A stretch of 64,000 nucleotides of DNA. Source: Nocardioides iriomotensis (GTDB lineage Bacteria > Actinomycetota > Actinomycetes > Propionibacteriales > Nocardioidaceae). Under the pieces are notes generated by a model that saw only the letters and a program-made list of their open reading frames with translations, did no database searches and was not told the origin of the DNA. The number at the start of each line of letters is the position of its first letter. The first letter of the stretch is position 1. Positions 24,533-34,507 of the stretch are shown here, one piece after another. The stretch is taken from positions 1 through 64,000 of the forward strand of contig NZ_SDPU01000037.1 in assembly GCF_004168035.1 (NCBI RefSeq), given 5' to 3'. The translations under genes were made by a program, and so were the position numbers.

Positions 24533-25291
24533 TCAGCTCCTTCCCAGCACGAGGGCGTCCCCCGTGGTCACGCGGCCGGGGCGGACGACGTCGGCGTCGA
24601 CCCCGAAGCACGGCTCTCCCTGGCCCTGACGATAACCCGCGAGGGCGCGGAGGACCGGAAGGTCCGATACGCCTGAGACGGGGTCGAGGTCGATCACCGC
24701 GCAGCGTGGTACGGCGCCGCGCACCCGCAGCACGGCGGAGCCGACCGTCACCTCACGGCCGGCCCAGGACGTCTCGGCGCCGGGCGCGAGGGAGCCGGTG
24801 TCGACCACCAGGGTCGGCCGGAAGCGCTCGCCCGCGACCCGCTGCCCGACCCGCGCGGAGAGCGCGTGCAGGGAGCCGGACGTGACGAGGCTGACCCCAC
24901 CCCCGTAGACGACGTCGCCGGCCCGGACCACCCGAGCGAGCGCGACGTCGACCCCGGTGAGGCGTGCGTAGAGGGCGTTCCAGGGACCGTCGAGCAGCTC
25001 CACCTCGGCGAGCCGGCCCCAGTAGTCGACCTTCCGCACCTCCCCGCCCGGCGCCAGGGGCCCCGACACGACGGCGCCGTCGAGCTCGACGTCGAGCCGG
25101 TCACCGGCCAGCGTCGGGACCGTGCGCAGCAGTGCCGGGTGCTGAACCGTCCGGAGCACGCGGTCGCGGGCGGGGTCGAGCAGGCACAGCACCCGGTCGC
25201 CCTCCGGCCCGGCAGGACCGATCTCGGCGCGCGGGTGCGCGACGTGGCGACCGCCCTTGACGGGGGTGAAGCCGATCCGCGTGACGTGCAC
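24533..25291 (-). CDS. MOSC-domain protein
   Basis: 252 residues. A short beta-barrel N-terminal domain (RIGFTPVKGGRHVAHPRAEIGPAGPEGDR) precedes the MOSC domain with FRPTLVVDT, the conserved cysteine in VPRCAVIDLDPVSGVSDLPVLRAL, and the C-terminal CFGVDADVVRPGRVTTGDAL. This is the layout of YcbX/YiiM-like molybdenum-cofactor sulfide carriers or reductases. A link with the molybdenum hydroxylase at 44-47 kb is conceivable but they are far apart. Confidence 0.88.
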   Translation of the reverse strand: MHVTRIGFTPVKGGRHVAHPRAEIGPAGPEGDRVLCLLDPARDRVLRTVQHPALLRTVPTLAGDRLDVELDGAVVSGPLAPGGEVRKVDYWGRLAEVELLDGPWNALYARLTGVDVALARVVRAGDVVYGGGVSLVTSGSLHALSARVGQRVAGERFRPTLVVDTGSLAPGAETSWAGREVTVGSAVLRVRGAVPRCAVIDLDPVSGVSDLPVLRALAGYRQGQGEPCFGVDADVVRPGRVTTGDALVLGRS

Positions 25292-25314
25292 GCGGTGACC
25301 TTCTCACGGTGGGG

Positions 25315-25914
25315 TTACGCGGGGGTTTCCGTCCGTGCCGCGCGGCCGACCGGGAAGGTCTCGACCACCTCGTAGCGCGGCCGCCGCCGCGGACCCTCCC
25401 CCAGGTGCGACTCGACGAGCGTCCAGGTGTCGGCGGGCCACACCGGGCCGTTGTAGTGGTCGAGCACCCGCAGCCAGCGAGTCGCCTCGATCGGGCGACC
25501 GACGCGGGCGAGTGTGACGTGCGGGTGGAACCGGCCGCCGTCCTCGCCGGCCCCGGACTTGGCGCCGGCGGCGCGCGCGCCGGTCGCCATCCGCCGTACC
25601 TCCTCCTCGGCGGTGGGGTCGCCGCCGGCGTCGACGCCGGTCCACAGCACCTTCGCGCGGGCCGGGTTCGGGAACGCGCCCGCCCCGGCGAGCGCCAAGT
25701 CCACGGGGGTACGGCGGGCGGCGGCGCGGCCAAGCCGCTCCACGAGGTCGTCGAGGTGCCGGTCGTGCACGTCGCCGAGGAACGCGAGCGTCACGTGCCA
25801 CTGCTCGGGCACGGTCCAGCGCAGCCCGCCGCCGGCCTCCTGGCGGGGGCCGAGGAACTCGGCGAGGTCCTCGACCGCGTCGTCGGGCGGGACCAGGGCG
25901 ACGAACATCCGCAC
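25315..25914 (-). CDS. thpR: RNA 2',3'-cyclic phosphodiesterase
   Basis: 199 residues of the 2H phosphoesterase family. The two catalytic HxT/S motifs are HVTLAFLG (residues about 40-47) and HVTLARVG in FHPHVTLARVG. N-terminus MRMFVALVPPDDAVEDLAEFL is typical. It hydrolyses 2',3'-cyclic phosphate ends or ligates RNA in vitro. GTG start; TACCCT 6 bases upstream predicts a leaderless message. Confidence 0.92.
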   Translation of the reverse strand: MRMFVALVPPDDAVEDLAEFLGPRQEAGGGLRWTVPEQWHVTLAFLGDVHDRHLDDLVERLGRAAARRTPVDLALAGAGAFPNPARAKVLWTGVDAGGDPTAEEEVRRMATGARAAGAKSGAGEDGGRFHPHVTLARVGRPIEATRWLRVLDHYNGPVWPADTWTLVESHLGEGPRRRPRYEVVETFPVGRAARTETPA

Positions 25915-25920
25915 GCGGCC

Positions 25921-25926
25921 AGGGTA
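25921..25926 (-). promoter_or_regulatory. -10-like TACCCT, leaderless promoter of thpR
   Basis: On the complement TACCCT ends 6 bases before the GTG at 25914. Confidence 0.5.
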
Positions 25927-25953
25927 GGGCGGGCGGCCGGCGTGGAGGCAGGC

Positions 25954-27579
25954 TCAGACCAGCCGGTGCTCGAACGCGTAGGCGGCCGCGGCCGTGCGCG
26001 AGGGCACGGCCAGCTTGCCGAAGATGTTGGAGAGGTGCCGCGCCACGGTCTTCTCGCTCAGCACGAGGGTGAGCGCGATCTCGGCGTTGCTGCGACCGGC
26101 GGCGACGAGCCGCAGCACCTCGACCTCGCGCGCGGTCAGCCCCGCGGGCAGGTCGGCCGGGACCGCGGCGCCGGTGTCCGGCGCATCGGCCGGGACGCCC
26201 AGCGCGTCGAAGGCCTCCCGGGCGGCGGTCAGCGCCAGCTCGGCCGAGCCCTCGTCGCCGAGCGCGAGGTAGGCCCGGCCGGTGAGGACGCGGCAGCGGG
26301 CGGCCTCGTAGGGCGCACCCAACCCAGCCCACACGCCCTGGCTCCGGCGCAGCCGGGGCAGCGCCGACGCGGCGTCGCCCGTGGCGATCGCGACGGCCGC
26401 GACGGCGTGGCCCGCCCAGCCGACCAGGCCCGGGCAGCCGAAGCGGTCGGCCAGGTCGGCGAGCTCGCCGGCGTGGGTCGCGGCTTCGTCGACCGCACCC
26501 GCCGCGAGCAGCACCTCGACCGCCGCGGGAAGCAGCTGCGAGCGGTGCACGTCGTCGCGTGGCTCGGCGAGCAGGCGCCGGGCCGTGCTCACGGCCTCCT
26601 CCACGCGACCCTGCGCGAGCCGGAGCAGGGCGCGACCCGGCTGCGGCTCGTGGCCGTAGCGGTCGGCGGCGGCGTAGGACAGCTCGGCCCCGTAGAGGTC
26701 GCCGACGATGCGGAGCACGTCGCCGCGCTCGGCCATCGCCAGCCCGGCGGGCGCCGGCGAGCCGGCCGCGAGATAGCGCCGCTCGGCGCGGTCGAGCTCG
26801 TCGACGGCGTCGGCGAACGCGCCCCGCAGCCGCATGATCTGGGCCCGGTGCACCGCGCACTGCCCGGTGAACAGCACCAGGTCCGGCTGGGCCTCGCACC
26901 AGGCGTGCAGCGCCTCGGTCCACTCGGCGACCCGGCCGAAGTCCGAGACCTCCTGGCAGCCCTCGATCATCGTGCAGTAGACCTCGCCGGCGAAGATCGC
27001 GGCGAGCTCGCCCGTCGCGACGGCGACCATCGCCTCGTCCAGCAGCCGCAGCCCGGCCGGGACGTCCCCGGCGTACAGGAGCATCCGGCCCTGGGCGACG
27101 AGGCCGAGCGCGACGAGGTCCGGGTCGCCGAACCGGCGGCCGTAGTCCGCGACCGCCACGGCGTCCGCGAGGGCGTCGGGGAAGCGGCCCTCCTCGATGG
27201 CCTCGAACATGTGCCGCGCCCGCAGGTAGCCGCGCTCCACGACGTCGCCGTCGACGTCCGCGAGGAGCCGGTCGGCCCGGGCGGTCCAGCCACCGGCGAC
27301 GGCGCCCTCGCCGGCCGACGAGAGCACCATCGAGAGCCAGAAGCCGCATCGCACCGCGGCCAGGACCTCGCCCGCCCCCAGGTGGGCCTGGTACGCCCGC
27401 TGCATCGCGAGGACCGCGTCGTTGCGCCGGCCGAGCAGGTGGGCGGTGGTGGCCAGCCGGGCGAAGTCGTCGGCGCCCAGGTCCTCCGGCTCGACGTCGG
27501 AGAGCACGTCGTACGCCGCCAGCCAGTCCCGCCGCTCGTAGGCCTCCCGAGCCGCCCTGAGTCCGTCCACCACGCCCAT
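25954..27579 (-). CDS. LuxR-family transcriptional regulator with TPR-like sensory part
   Basis: 541 residues. The C-terminal 65 residues are a LuxR helix-turn-helix ([25 protein letters not shown], then [16 protein letters not shown]). The rest is all-helical with repeated Ala/Leu/Arg helical pairs of TPR type ([18 protein letters not shown]). There is no ATPase (MalT-type) domain. ATG at 27579 is preferred to the GTG three codons earlier because GAAGAGG is well spaced. It lies 57 bases past the flavin monooxygenase gene on the same strand, its possible target. Confidence 0.88.
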   Translation of the reverse strand: MGVVDGLRAAREAYERRDWLAAYDVLSDVEPEDLGADDFARLATTAHLLGRRNDAVLAMQRAYQAHLGAGEVLAAVRCGFWLSMVLSSAGEGAVAGGWTARADRLLADVDGDVVERGYLRARHMFEAIEEGRFPDALADAVAVADYGRRFGDPDLVALGLVAQGRMLLYAGDVPAGLRLLDEAMVAVATGELAAIFAGEVYCTMIEGCQEVSDFGRVAEWTEALHAWCEAQPDLVLFTGQCAVHRAQIMRLRGAFADAVDELDRAERRYLAAGSPAPAGLAMAERGDVLRIVGDLYGAELSYAAADRYGHEPQPGRALLRLAQGRVEEAVSTARRLLAEPRDDVHRSQLLPAAVEVLLAAGAVDEAATHAGELADLADRFGCPGLVGWAGHAVAAVAIATGDAASALPRLRRSQGVWAGLGAPYEAARCRVLTGRAYLALGDEGSAELALTAAREAFDALGVPADAPDTGAAVPADLPAGLTAREVEVLRLVAAGRSNAEIALTLVLSEKTVARHLSNIFGKLAVPSRTAAAAYAFEHRLV

Positions 27580-27636
27580 CGCGAACACCTCTTCTCGGAG
27601 GATAGGCCCGCGGGGGCGTCCCGCACCCCCGGTCGC

Positions 27637-28740
27637 TCAGGCGGCGACCGGCGTCGCCCGGCGGGCCCCCTCGGCGATCCGCCGGGCGACGTGCTCGGCG
27701 TCGCGGCCGATCCCCATCACCAGCATCGAGCTGAAGGCGAACTGGTAGCTCAGGCCGCAGAAGTACAGACCGGGGGCGGCCTCGACCACGCCGCGGTACT
27801 CCTGCGGCCAGCCGTCCGGGTCGATGACCGGCAGGTCGATCCAGCTGAAGCGCTGCCGGAAGCCGGTGCACCAGATCACGGTGCTCGCGTCGACGACGGT
27901 GCCGTCGTCGAGCAGCGGAAGCCCGCCGCGCGTGCCCACCACGCGCACGGTGCGGCGCTCGACGCCGTCCCGTGCGAGGTCGTCGGGCATCACCCGCAGG
28001 CTCGGCCCGCCGTGCGCGCGGACCTCCGGCATCTCCTTGCGCCCCATCGGCGTGCGCCGGGTGAGCACGTGCCGGAAGACGAAGAACACGATCGGCACCA
28101 TCAGGTGCGAGACGTGTGGAGAGTCGATGCGGAACGGCAGCTTGCCGCAGTCTCGGCCGACCAGCACGGTCTCGTGGGTGGGCGCCAGCTCGTGGGCGAT
28201 CTCCGTGCCGGAGTGCGACGCGCCTACGACGAGGACCCGACCGTCGGGCAGGTCCCCGGGCCGCCGGTACTCGCTGGAGTGCAGCTGGCGCACGGACGGG
28301 TCGAGGTCGGCGGCGAAGGCCGGGACGTACGGCGTCCGGCCGAACGTCCCGGTCGCCACCACGACGTTGTCGCAGGTGATCGTGTCAGGCCCCACCGAGG
28401 CGACGAAGCCGCCGCCCGGCCGGGCCGCGAGCCGGTCGACCCGCGTGGACATCCGCACCGGCAGCTGGTGGTGCAGCGCGTACTGCTCCAGGTAGTCGGC
28501 GACCTCGTCCTTGCCGGGGCAGTGCCAGGCCGGGCCCGGGAACGGCAGTCCGGGGAGCCCGTCGTACCGCGCCGGCGAGTAGAGCCGCAGCGAGTCCCAG
28601 TGGCAGCGCCAGTTGTCGCCGACGCGCTCGTTGCCGTCGACCACCAGGACGGGGCGGCCGCGGCGTTGCAGGTGGTAGGCCGTCGCCAGGCCGGCCTGGC
28701 CGGCTCCGACGACGAGAGTCTCGATGTGCTGACTGGTCAT
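27637..28740 (-). CDS. Flavin-containing monooxygenase-like NAD(P)/FAD oxidoreductase
   Basis: 367 residues. FAD-binding GAGQAGLATAYHL (12-24), then GDNWRCHWDSLRLYSP, a landmark of this group, and a second Rossmann motif VVGASHSGTEIAHEL for NADPH. WCTGFRQRFSWIDLP is the FMO-like ATG/CTGF region. It may hydroxylate an organic substrate or act as a putative potassium/indole-type flavoprotein. TAGGTT stands 6 bases before the ATG, giving a leaderless promoter. Confidence 0.9.
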   Translation of the reverse strand: MTSQHIETLVVGAGQAGLATAYHLQRRGRPVLVVDGNERVGDNWRCHWDSLRLYSPARYDGLPGLPFPGPAWHCPGKDEVADYLEQYALHHQLPVRMSTRVDRLAARPGGGFVASVGPDTITCDNVVVATGTFGRTPYVPAFAADLDPSVRQLHSSEYRRPGDLPDGRVLVVGASHSGTEIAHELAPTHETVLVGRDCGKLPFRIDSPHVSHLMVPIVFFVFRHVLTRRTPMGRKEMPEVRAHGGPSLRVMPDDLARDGVERRTVRVVGTRGGLPLLDDGTVVDASTVIWCTGFRQRFSWIDLPVIDPDGWPQEYRGVVEAAPGLYFCGLSYQFAFSSMLVMGIGRDAEHVARRIAEGARRATPVAA

Positions 28741-28746
28741 GCGTCG

Positions 28747-28752
28747 AACCTA
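28747..28752 (-). promoter_or_regulatory. -10-like TAGGTT, leaderless promoter of the flavin monooxygenase gene
   Basis: On the complement TAGGTT ends 6 bases before the ATG at 28740. Confidence 0.55.
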
Positions 28753-28861
28753 GGAACGACGGGCCCGCCCCCGCATCGGACGGGATACCCATCTGTCTCG
28801 CCGCGGCGTGGGTGTTCCTGCCCAGGTTTCCGCCGGGCGGGGCCCGGGGAGGAGGACGCGC

Positions 28862-29083
28862 ATGAGCAGCGAGCAGGTGCCGCCCGGCGTGCGGGCGTAC
28901 TCCCGGGCCTTCGTCGCCGTCCTCGTGCTCGGCGTCGTGGTCCTGGTGGTGCTCGCGGCGACCGGGCCGCAGGCGCACCGTGACGCCTTCCTCGGCCTGG
29001 CCGTGCTGTGGGGTGCCATCGGCGCCGGCGCGGTCTGGCTCCTCGTCGCCGTCGAACGTCGCCTGCGCAACCATGGCCACTGA
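28862..29083 (+). CDS. Small two-helix membrane protein
   Basis: 73 residues, with two hydrophobic helices (AFVAVLVLGVVVLVVLAATG and FLGLAVLWGAIGAGAVWLLVAVE) and a basic C-terminus. Not recognised. The ATG at 28862 has a strong GGGAGGAGGA ribosome site, so the longer in-frame version is unlikely. Confidence 0.6.
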   Translation: MSSEQVPPGVRAYSRAFVAVLVLGVVVLVVLAATGPQAHRDAFLGLAVLWGAIGAGAVWLLVAVERRLRNHGH

Positions 29084-29132
29084 CGCCTCCGACACCGACA
29101 CCCGGAAGCCCTGAGTCGGCATACTGCTCGCC

Positions 29133-29825
29133 ATGCGCACCCTCGCGGCCGTCGTGCTCGCCCTGCTGCTGGCCACGGTCCCCTCGGCGGCGCAGGCCTC
29201 CGGCGACGGTGCCCGCGAGGCGCGGCGGCAGCTCGACCGGCTCGGCTGCGACGCCGGCCGGCCGACCACGCGGGACCCGCACACCCGGGCCGCGGTGGTC
29301 CGGTTCCAGGCGGCCAACGGTCTGCACCAGAGCGGTCGCCTCACCGCCCGCACCCGGCACCTCCTCGTGGCCGACCGGGCGGACCGGGCCGTGCGGTGCG
29401 ACCGGCGCCCGGTCCCGGCCTCGGGCGACGGCCGCCGCGTCGTGGTCAGCCAGGGCCAGAACTACGTGTGGCTCGTCCGGGCCGACGGGTCCGTCCGCGG
29501 CCAGGGCGGGATGGTCGACGACCCCCGCGAGCTCCGGGCCGGCAGCTACACCGTCGGGTCGCTGTGCGGTCGGCGCGCGAAGATCCGGATGAACACCGAC
29601 TACAGCGGCCGGCTGTGGCTGCCCTACTTCACGCGTTTCGCCAACTGTGGCGTGGGATTCCACCGGATCCCGCTGGCTCGCTCCACGGGCGCACCGATCC
29701 ACCCGGAGTGGCTGCTCGGCACCGACGCGCGCACCTCGTCGGGCTGCCTGCGGCTCAGCCAACGACTGGCGCGGCAGCTGTGGCGGTTCGCCGGCGTCGG
29801 CACGCGCGTCGTCGTGCGGCGCTGA
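29133..29825 (+). CDS. L,D-transpeptidase with N-terminal peptidoglycan-binding domain
   Basis: 230 residues. Signal peptide 1-23 (RTLAAVVLALLLATVPSAAQA). A peptidoglycan-binding-like segment follows (ARRQLDRLGCDAG, HTRAAVVRFQAANGLHQSGRLTARTRHLL). The YkuD catalytic domain has the paired motif HRIPLARSTGAPIH and S-S-G-C205-L-R-L with the nucleophile cysteine. It would form 3-3 crosslinks or anchor proteins in the cell wall. CATACT about 7 bases upstream is a weak leaderless -10. Confidence 0.9.
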   Translation: MRTLAAVVLALLLATVPSAAQASGDGAREARRQLDRLGCDAGRPTTRDPHTRAAVVRFQAANGLHQSGRLTARTRHLLVADRADRAVRCDRRPVPASGDGRRVVVSQGQNYVWLVRADGSVRGQGGMVDDPRELRAGSYTVGSLCGRRAKIRMNTDYSGRLWLPYFTRFANCGVGFHRIPLARSTGAPIHPEWLLGTDARTSSGCLRLSQRLARQLWRFAGVGTRVVVRR

Positions 29826-29834
29826 CCGCCCGGC

Positions 29835-30491
29835 TCAGGTGAGACGCGCGACGAGCTCGTCGAGCCCGCGGACCGTGGCGTCGGGTGTCGCGAAGGACGC
29901 CGGGTAGGGCGCGCCCGCGCGGTCGACGTACACCGTGCGCAGGCCGGCGCGGTGGGCACCGTCGACGTCCCAGGCGTGCGCGGCGACCATCGTCGCCTCT
30001 GCTGCCGGTACGTCGCACGTGGTGAGCGCGTGCCGGTAGGCCGCCTCGGCGGGCTTCCAGACGCCCACGTCCTCGACGGTCAGGAACGCCTCGACGAGGT
30101 CGGCGATCCCGGCCCGCGACAGCAGCGACTCGGCCACCGCGGCCGACCCGTTGCTGAGCGTCGCGACGCGGACCCCGGCGTCGCGCAGCGCGGCGAGGCC
30201 GGGCGCGACGTCGGGGTGCAGCGGCAGCGTGCGGAACGCCTCGAGCACGCGGTCCGCGGCCGCGTCGGCGTCGTCGGGCCGGTCGGCGAGCATCGTGCGC
30301 AGCCCATCGCGGCCCAGGTCGGCGAACGGCGCCGTCGCGCCGACCGCCGTGAGCGCGAACCCGTCCCGCAGCACGCCCGCGAACCACGCCGCGGCGGCGG
30401 CCTCGCCGAGACCCACCTCGGCGAAGACCGGCCGCAGCGCGGAGACGTCGGACAGCGTCTCGTTGACGTCGAGGACGACGAGCCGGGTCAT
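29835..30491 (-). CDS. HAD-superfamily haloacid dehalogenase type II-like hydrolase
   Basis: 218 residues. Motif I LVVLDVNETLSDV: the nucleophile Asp is followed by V-N-E-T, as in type II haloacid dehalogenases. Motif II is ATLSNGSAAV, Lys is in EDVGVWKPAEAAY, and motif IV is VAAHAWDVDGAHRAGLRTVYVDR. It may dehalogenate 2-haloacids or hydrolyse a phosphate ester. It ends 7 bases after the aldo/keto reductase gene begins its downstream neighbour, so the two are co-transcribed. Confidence 0.88.
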   Translation of the reverse strand: MTRLVVLDVNETLSDVSALRPVFAEVGLGEAAAAAWFAGVLRDGFALTAVGATAPFADLGRDGLRTMLADRPDDADAAADRVLEAFRTLPLHPDVAPGLAALRDAGVRVATLSNGSAAVAESLLSRAGIADLVEAFLTVEDVGVWKPAEAAYRHALTTCDVPAAEATMVAAHAWDVDGAHRAGLRTVYVDRAGAPYPASFATPDATVRGLDELVARLT

Positions 30492-30498
30492 CGCGGGC

Positions 30499-31353
30499 TC
30501 AGCTCGGGATCCAGGCCATGGTGTCCGGGTCCGCGCCCGTGCGCTCGTCCTTGTTCAGCGCGGTCAGGTCGGTCATGTCGGTGTCGCTGAGCTCGAAGTC
30601 GAACAGCGCGAAGTTCTCCTCGACCCGGCTGCGCGTCACCGACTTCGGGAACACGATGTCGCCGCGCTGCAGGTGCCACCGCAGCGTCACCTGCGCGGGT
30701 GTGCGCTCGAGCCGCTCGGCGATCCGCACGATCGTCGGGTCGTCGAGCACGTTGCCCTGCGCGATCGGCGACCAGGCCTCGGTGGCGATGCCGTGCTCGG
30801 CGCCGTACGCCCGGACCTCGTCGTTGGTGAGGTAGGGGTTCACCTCGATCTGGTTGACCGCCGGCGTCACCGTGGTCTCCTGCGCGAGCCGGCGCAGGTG
30901 CGGCACCTGGAAGTTGGAGACGCCGATCGCGCGGGCGCGGCCGGAGGCGTAGATCTCCTCCATGGCCTGCCAGGCGACGACGAAGTCGCGCACGGTCGGC
31001 AGCGGCCAGTGCACGAGCACGAGGTCGAGCTGGTCGAAGCCGAGCTCGTCGAGCGACCCGTCGAACGACGCGAGGATGTCGTCGCGGGTGTGGTGCTTGT
31101 TGCTGATCTTGCTCGTCACGAACACGTCCTCGCGGTCCAGGCCCGAGTCGCGCACGGCCTCGCCGACGCCCTTCTCGTTCTGGTACATCTGCGCGGTGTC
31201 GACGTGGCGGTAGCCGACCTCCAGCGCCGCCAGCGTGGCGTCGCGGGTGTCCTCCGGCGGGACCTGGAAGACGCCGAAGCCGAGCTGCGGGATCTCCACG
31301 CCGTTGTTGAGGGTGACGGTCGGGACAGTGGTGCCGGTGGTGCCGGTGGGCAT
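30499..31353 (-). CDS. Aldo/keto reductase
   Basis: 284 residues, AKR5-like. NADPH-dependent reductase of carbonyls, with YRHVDTAQMYQNEKGVGEAV (the Asp and Tyr of the catalytic tetrad), DLVLVHWPLP (Lys region before it, SKISNKHH) and the family C-terminus. DxxD/GVSNFQVPHLRRL is also present. ATG at 31353 has GAGGAG upstream. It is first in a two-gene unit with the HAD hydrolase. Confidence 0.92.
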   Translation of the reverse strand: MPTGTTGTTVPTVTLNNGVEIPQLGFGVFQVPPEDTRDATLAALEVGYRHVDTAQMYQNEKGVGEAVRDSGLDREDVFVTSKISNKHHTRDDILASFDGSLDELGFDQLDLVLVHWPLPTVRDFVVAWQAMEEIYASGRARAIGVSNFQVPHLRRLAQETTVTPAVNQIEVNPYLTNDEVRAYGAEHGIATEAWSPIAQGNVLDDPTIVRIAERLERTPAQVTLRWHLQRGDIVFPKSVTRSRVEENFALFDFELSDTDMTDLTALNKDERTGADPDTMAWIPS

Positions 31354-31478
31354 GTCGCTCCTCTGGCTGGGGTGCGGGTACTCCTCGCACAACCCCTACC
31401 CCCGGCCCCGTTGTTCCAGACGTGTCCACGGGGTGTCCGAGACGTGTCGAGGATCGCGTTCACGGGTACGCCGCTTGC

Positions 31479-31868
31479 ATGTCGATGACCTGGAGCCGCC
31501 TCATGTCCGCCGCGACGATGGTCTACGGCGGGTACGCCCTCGCCGAGCCGCGCCACCTCGGCCGTTTCGTGACGAGCAACAAGCCGGAGCAGGCCGGCTA
31601 CGACGTCCTCGCCACGACGTACGGCGCCCGCGACCTGGCCGTCGGCAGCATCGCCCTGCTCGGACGCTCCGAGCGCACCGTCTCCGCCGCGATGCTGGCC
31701 CGGATCGCGTTCGACGTCTCCGACGGGCTGATCCTGGCCCGGCGCGCCGAGGACGACGAGACCCGGCAGCAGGTGCTCGCGGTGACGTTCGGCTGGGCGA
31801 GCCTCAACGCCCTCGCGCTCCTCCGCGACCGCCGCGTCGCCAGGAAGCGCGAGCGCGCCTCCCACTGA
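31479..31868 (+). CDS. Conserved hypothetical membrane-associated protein
   Basis: 129 residues with weakly hydrophobic helices (SRLMSAATMVYGGYALAEP, ARDLAVGSIALLG, AMLARIAFDVSDGLILARR, VTFGWASLNALALL) and a basic tail. The overall layout resembles DUF4267-type four-helix membrane proteins, but I am not sure. The ATG at 31479 is chosen because upstream in-frame codons look non-coding. Confidence 0.6.
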   Translation: MSMTWSRLMSAATMVYGGYALAEPRHLGRFVTSNKPEQAGYDVLATTYGARDLAVGSIALLGRSERTVSAAMLARIAFDVSDGLILARRAEDDETRQQVLAVTFGWASLNALALLRDRRVARKRERASH

Positions 31869-31871
31869 CCG

Positions 31872-32630
31872 CTACGGGGTCACGGGGGCCTCGGGGGTGA
31901 CGCTGCCGGGGGTGGGCGTGACCGTGCCGCCGAAGTACATCTGCGCGATGTCCTCGTCGTCGAGGATCGCCTGGGCGGCGCGCTGGGTGACCACCCGACC
32001 GGACTCCATGACGATGCCGTCGGTGGCCATCCGCATGCCGAAGCGGACGTTCTGCTCGACGATCAGGATGGTCTTGCCGCTCTCCTTCATCAGCATCACC
32101 GACTCGTAGAGCGTCTGCAGCGCCTTGGGGTCGAGGCCGAGGGACGGCTCGTCGAGGAGCAGCAGCACCGGGTCGAGCATCAGCGACCGGGCGAACTCCA
32201 CCATGCGGCGCTGGCCGCCCGACAGGTTGCCGGCGCTGTCGTGGCTGCGGTCGGCGACGATCGGGAACAGCTCGGCCACCTGGTCGTAGCGCTTGCGCAC
32301 CAGCGAGCGGTCGCGGCGGATGATGTAGGCGCCCATGAGCACGTTCTCGCGCACCGTCATGTTGGGGAACAGCGCGTTGGACTGCGGCACCTGGGAGACG
32401 CCCTTCTGCAGGATCTGCGCGGCGTCGAGCCGGTCGATCCGGTCGCCGAGCAGGTGCACCTCACCCAGCCGTGGGGTGAGCAGCCCGCTGACGGTGCGCA
32501 GCACCGTCGACTTCCCGGCGCCGTTGGGCCCGACGATGCAGGCGACCGCGCCCTTCTCGACGCTGATGTCGACGCCCTGGAGGACGTCACCGCCGCCGTA
32601 CCCGGCGACCACTCCCTGGAGGGTCAGCAT
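31872..32630 (-). CDS. livF: Branched-chain-type ABC transporter ATP-binding protein LivF
   Basis: 252 residues. Walker [10 protein letters not shown], signature [12 protein letters not shown], Walker [13 protein letters not shown], plus the LivF-typical [25 protein letters not shown]. One of two ATPases driving the importer. Its ATG shares one base with the stop of the livMG fusion (TGATG). The C-terminal tail is Thr/Pro-rich. Last gene of the liv operon. Confidence 0.95.
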   Translation of the reverse strand: MLTLQGVVAGYGGGDVLQGVDISVEKGAVACIVGPNGAGKSTVLRTVSGLLTPRLGEVHLLGDRIDRLDAAQILQKGVSQVPQSNALFPNMTVRENVLMGAYIIRRDRSLVRKRYDQVAELFPIVADRSHDSAGNLSGGQRRMVEFARSLMLDPVLLLLDEPSLGLDPKALQTLYESVMLMKESGKTILIVEQNVRFGMRMATDGIVMESGRVVTQRAAQAILDDEDIAQMYFGGTVTPTPGSVTPEAPVTP

Positions 32631-34507
32631 CAGGACACCGCCTTCCTGGGCTTGGCCGGCTCGACCCGGAAGTCGTCGCCGAGGTAGGCGTCGATGACCG
32701 CCGGATCGCGCTGGATCTCGTCGGGCGTGCCGGTCGCCATCGTCCGGCCGCGGGCGAGCACGTTGATCGGGTCGCACAGGCCGAGCACGAACGGCATGTT
32801 GTGCTCGACGATGAGGAACGTCTTCCCGTAGGAGTTGAGCTCCCGGATCATCTCGCCCATCCGCTCGATCAGCACCGGGTTGATGCCGCCCGCGGGCTCG
32901 TCGAGCAGCACCAGCTTGGGGTCGAGCATGAGGATCTGCGCGAGCTCGACGAGCTTCTGCTGGCCGTAGGAGAGCGCGTGCGCCCGCTGGTCGCGGAAGG
33001 CCCGCATGCCGACGAACTCCAGCAGCTCCTCGGCCGCGGCGGCCTCCTTGCCGCTGACCGCGATCCGGCCGAGCTGGCCGACCGAGAACGACCGCTGCAC
33101 CGCGACGACGTTCTCCAGCACGGTCATCTCGCCGAACAGCCGGGTGATCTGGAAGGTGCGGCCGAGACCGGCGTGCGCGCGCTTCCACGGCGGCGTGCCG
33201 TCGAGGCGCTTGCCGTCGAAGACGATCGTGCCGCTGTCGGCCCGGATGGTGTCGGTGAGCAGGTTGAACACCGTGGTCTTGCCGGAGCCGTTGGGACCGA
33301 TGAGGCCGGTGATCGACCCCTCGGGCACGGTGAACGAGCAGTCGTCGACGGCCTTGAGCCCGCCGAAGTGCTTGGTGAGGCCGGTCACCTCGAGCAGCGG
33401 CCGGTCGGGGATCTGCGACCGGTCGACGACCTGCACGCGGTCGGTGAGCGAGGCGAGGCTGCCGCCGGTGCCGATGCGCTGGCCGACGAGCCCGGCCTTG
33501 CCGCGGGTACGGCGCCGCTCCAGGAACGACTCGATGGCGGGCAGCAGGCCCCTGGGCAGGAAGATCACGACCAGCACGAGCAGGCCGCCGAAGAGGAACA
33601 GCCGGGTGTTGCCGCCGCCGAGGTTGTTGTTGGCGATCTCGTTCAGCGGCTCGATCAGGAACGCGCCGACGACCGGTCCCCACAGCGTCGCCTTGCCGCC
33701 GATCAGCAGCGACAGCACGATCTGCACGCTGATCAGGATCGAGAACATGCCGCGCGGGTCGATGAACGTCAGGTAGTAGCCGTAGACCGCGCCGGCCATG
33801 CCGACGAAGACCGTGCTCGCCACGAACGCGAGGATCTTCTCGGTCGGCAGCGCGATGCCGATGGTCGCGGCCTTCGTCTCGTCCTCGCGGATCGCGATCA
33901 GGCCCATGCCGAACTTGGTGCGCCGGATCCACCAGGTCATCAGCAGCTGCAGCGCCAGGATCACGACCAGCGCGTAGTAGAAGGGCCAGTTGATGATCTC
34001 GCGGTCCCAGGTGGGCAGCGGCAGGGTCAGCCCGGCCGTGCCGTTGGTGAGCGAGACCCAGTTGACCGCCACCACCTGCACGAGGAAAAGGAACGCGACG
34101 GTGATGATCACGAACGACGGGCCGCGCGAGCGCAGCGACACGAAGCCGAGCACCAGCGCGACCAGCGCCGCGACGACGCCGGCGACCGGCACCCACAGCC
34201 AGGGGTTGGTGTCGGGGAACCGGGTGGCGAGCACGCCGATGGTGTAGCCGCCGAGCCCGATGAACGCGCCCTGCCCCAGCGAGACGTAGCCGGCGAAGCC
34301 GGTGATCACGTTGAGCCCGCTGGCGCCGACGGCGAACACCAGCGAGAGGATCACCATGTTCTGGTAGTAGGCGTCGTCGCTGAGCACCGGGTACAGCAGG
34401 AGCAGCGCCGCCCCGAGAGCGGCGACGGCGCGGCCGATCCACAGGGGCGACGTCCACCGCGAGGACGCGGCGGCGGGCGCGGGAGCGGCGGAAGCGGCGG
34501 CGTTCAC
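32630..34507 (-). CDS. Fused LivM permease / LivG ATPase
   Basis: 625 residues. Residues about 1-320 are the LivM permease (about eight helices; [24 protein letters not shown] and [15 protein letters not shown]). Residues about 350-610 are LivG (Walker [22 protein letters not shown], signature [12 protein letters not shown], Walker [11 protein letters not shown]). These are normally separate genes, so this is a permease-ATPase fusion. I choose GTG at 34507, which overlaps the stop of an 18-codon ORF; a GTG at 34579 inside livH is the alternative and would put repeat-derived sequence at the N-terminus. Confidence 0.92.
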   Translation of the reverse strand: MNAAASAAPAPAAASSRWTSPLWIGRAVAALGAALLLLYPVLSDDAYYQNMVILSLVFAVGASGLNVITGFAGYVSLGQGAFIGLGGYTIGVLATRFPDTNPWLWVPVAGVVAALVALVLGFVSLRSRGPSFVIITVAFLFLVQVVAVNWVSLTNGTAGLTLPLPTWDREIINWPFYYALVVILALQLLMTWWIRRTKFGMGLIAIREDETKAATIGIALPTEKILAFVASTVFVGMAGAVYGYYLTFIDPRGMFSILISVQIVLSLLIGGKATLWGPVVGAFLIEPLNEIANNNLGGGNTRLFLFGGLLVLVVIFLPRGLLPAIESFLERRRTRGKAGLVGQRIGTGGSLASLTDRVQVVDRSQIPDRPLLEVTGLTKHFGGLKAVDDCSFTVPEGSITGLIGPNGSGKTTVFNLLTDTIRADSGTIVFDGKRLDGTPPWKRAHAGLGRTFQITRLFGEMTVLENVVAVQRSFSVGQLGRIAVSGKEAAAAEELLEFVGMRAFRDQRAHALSYGQQKLVELAQILMLDPKLVLLDEPAGGINPVLIERMGEMIRELNSYGKTFLIVEHNMPFVLGLCDPINVLARGRTMATGTPDEIQRDPAVIDAYLGDDFRVEPAKPRKAVS

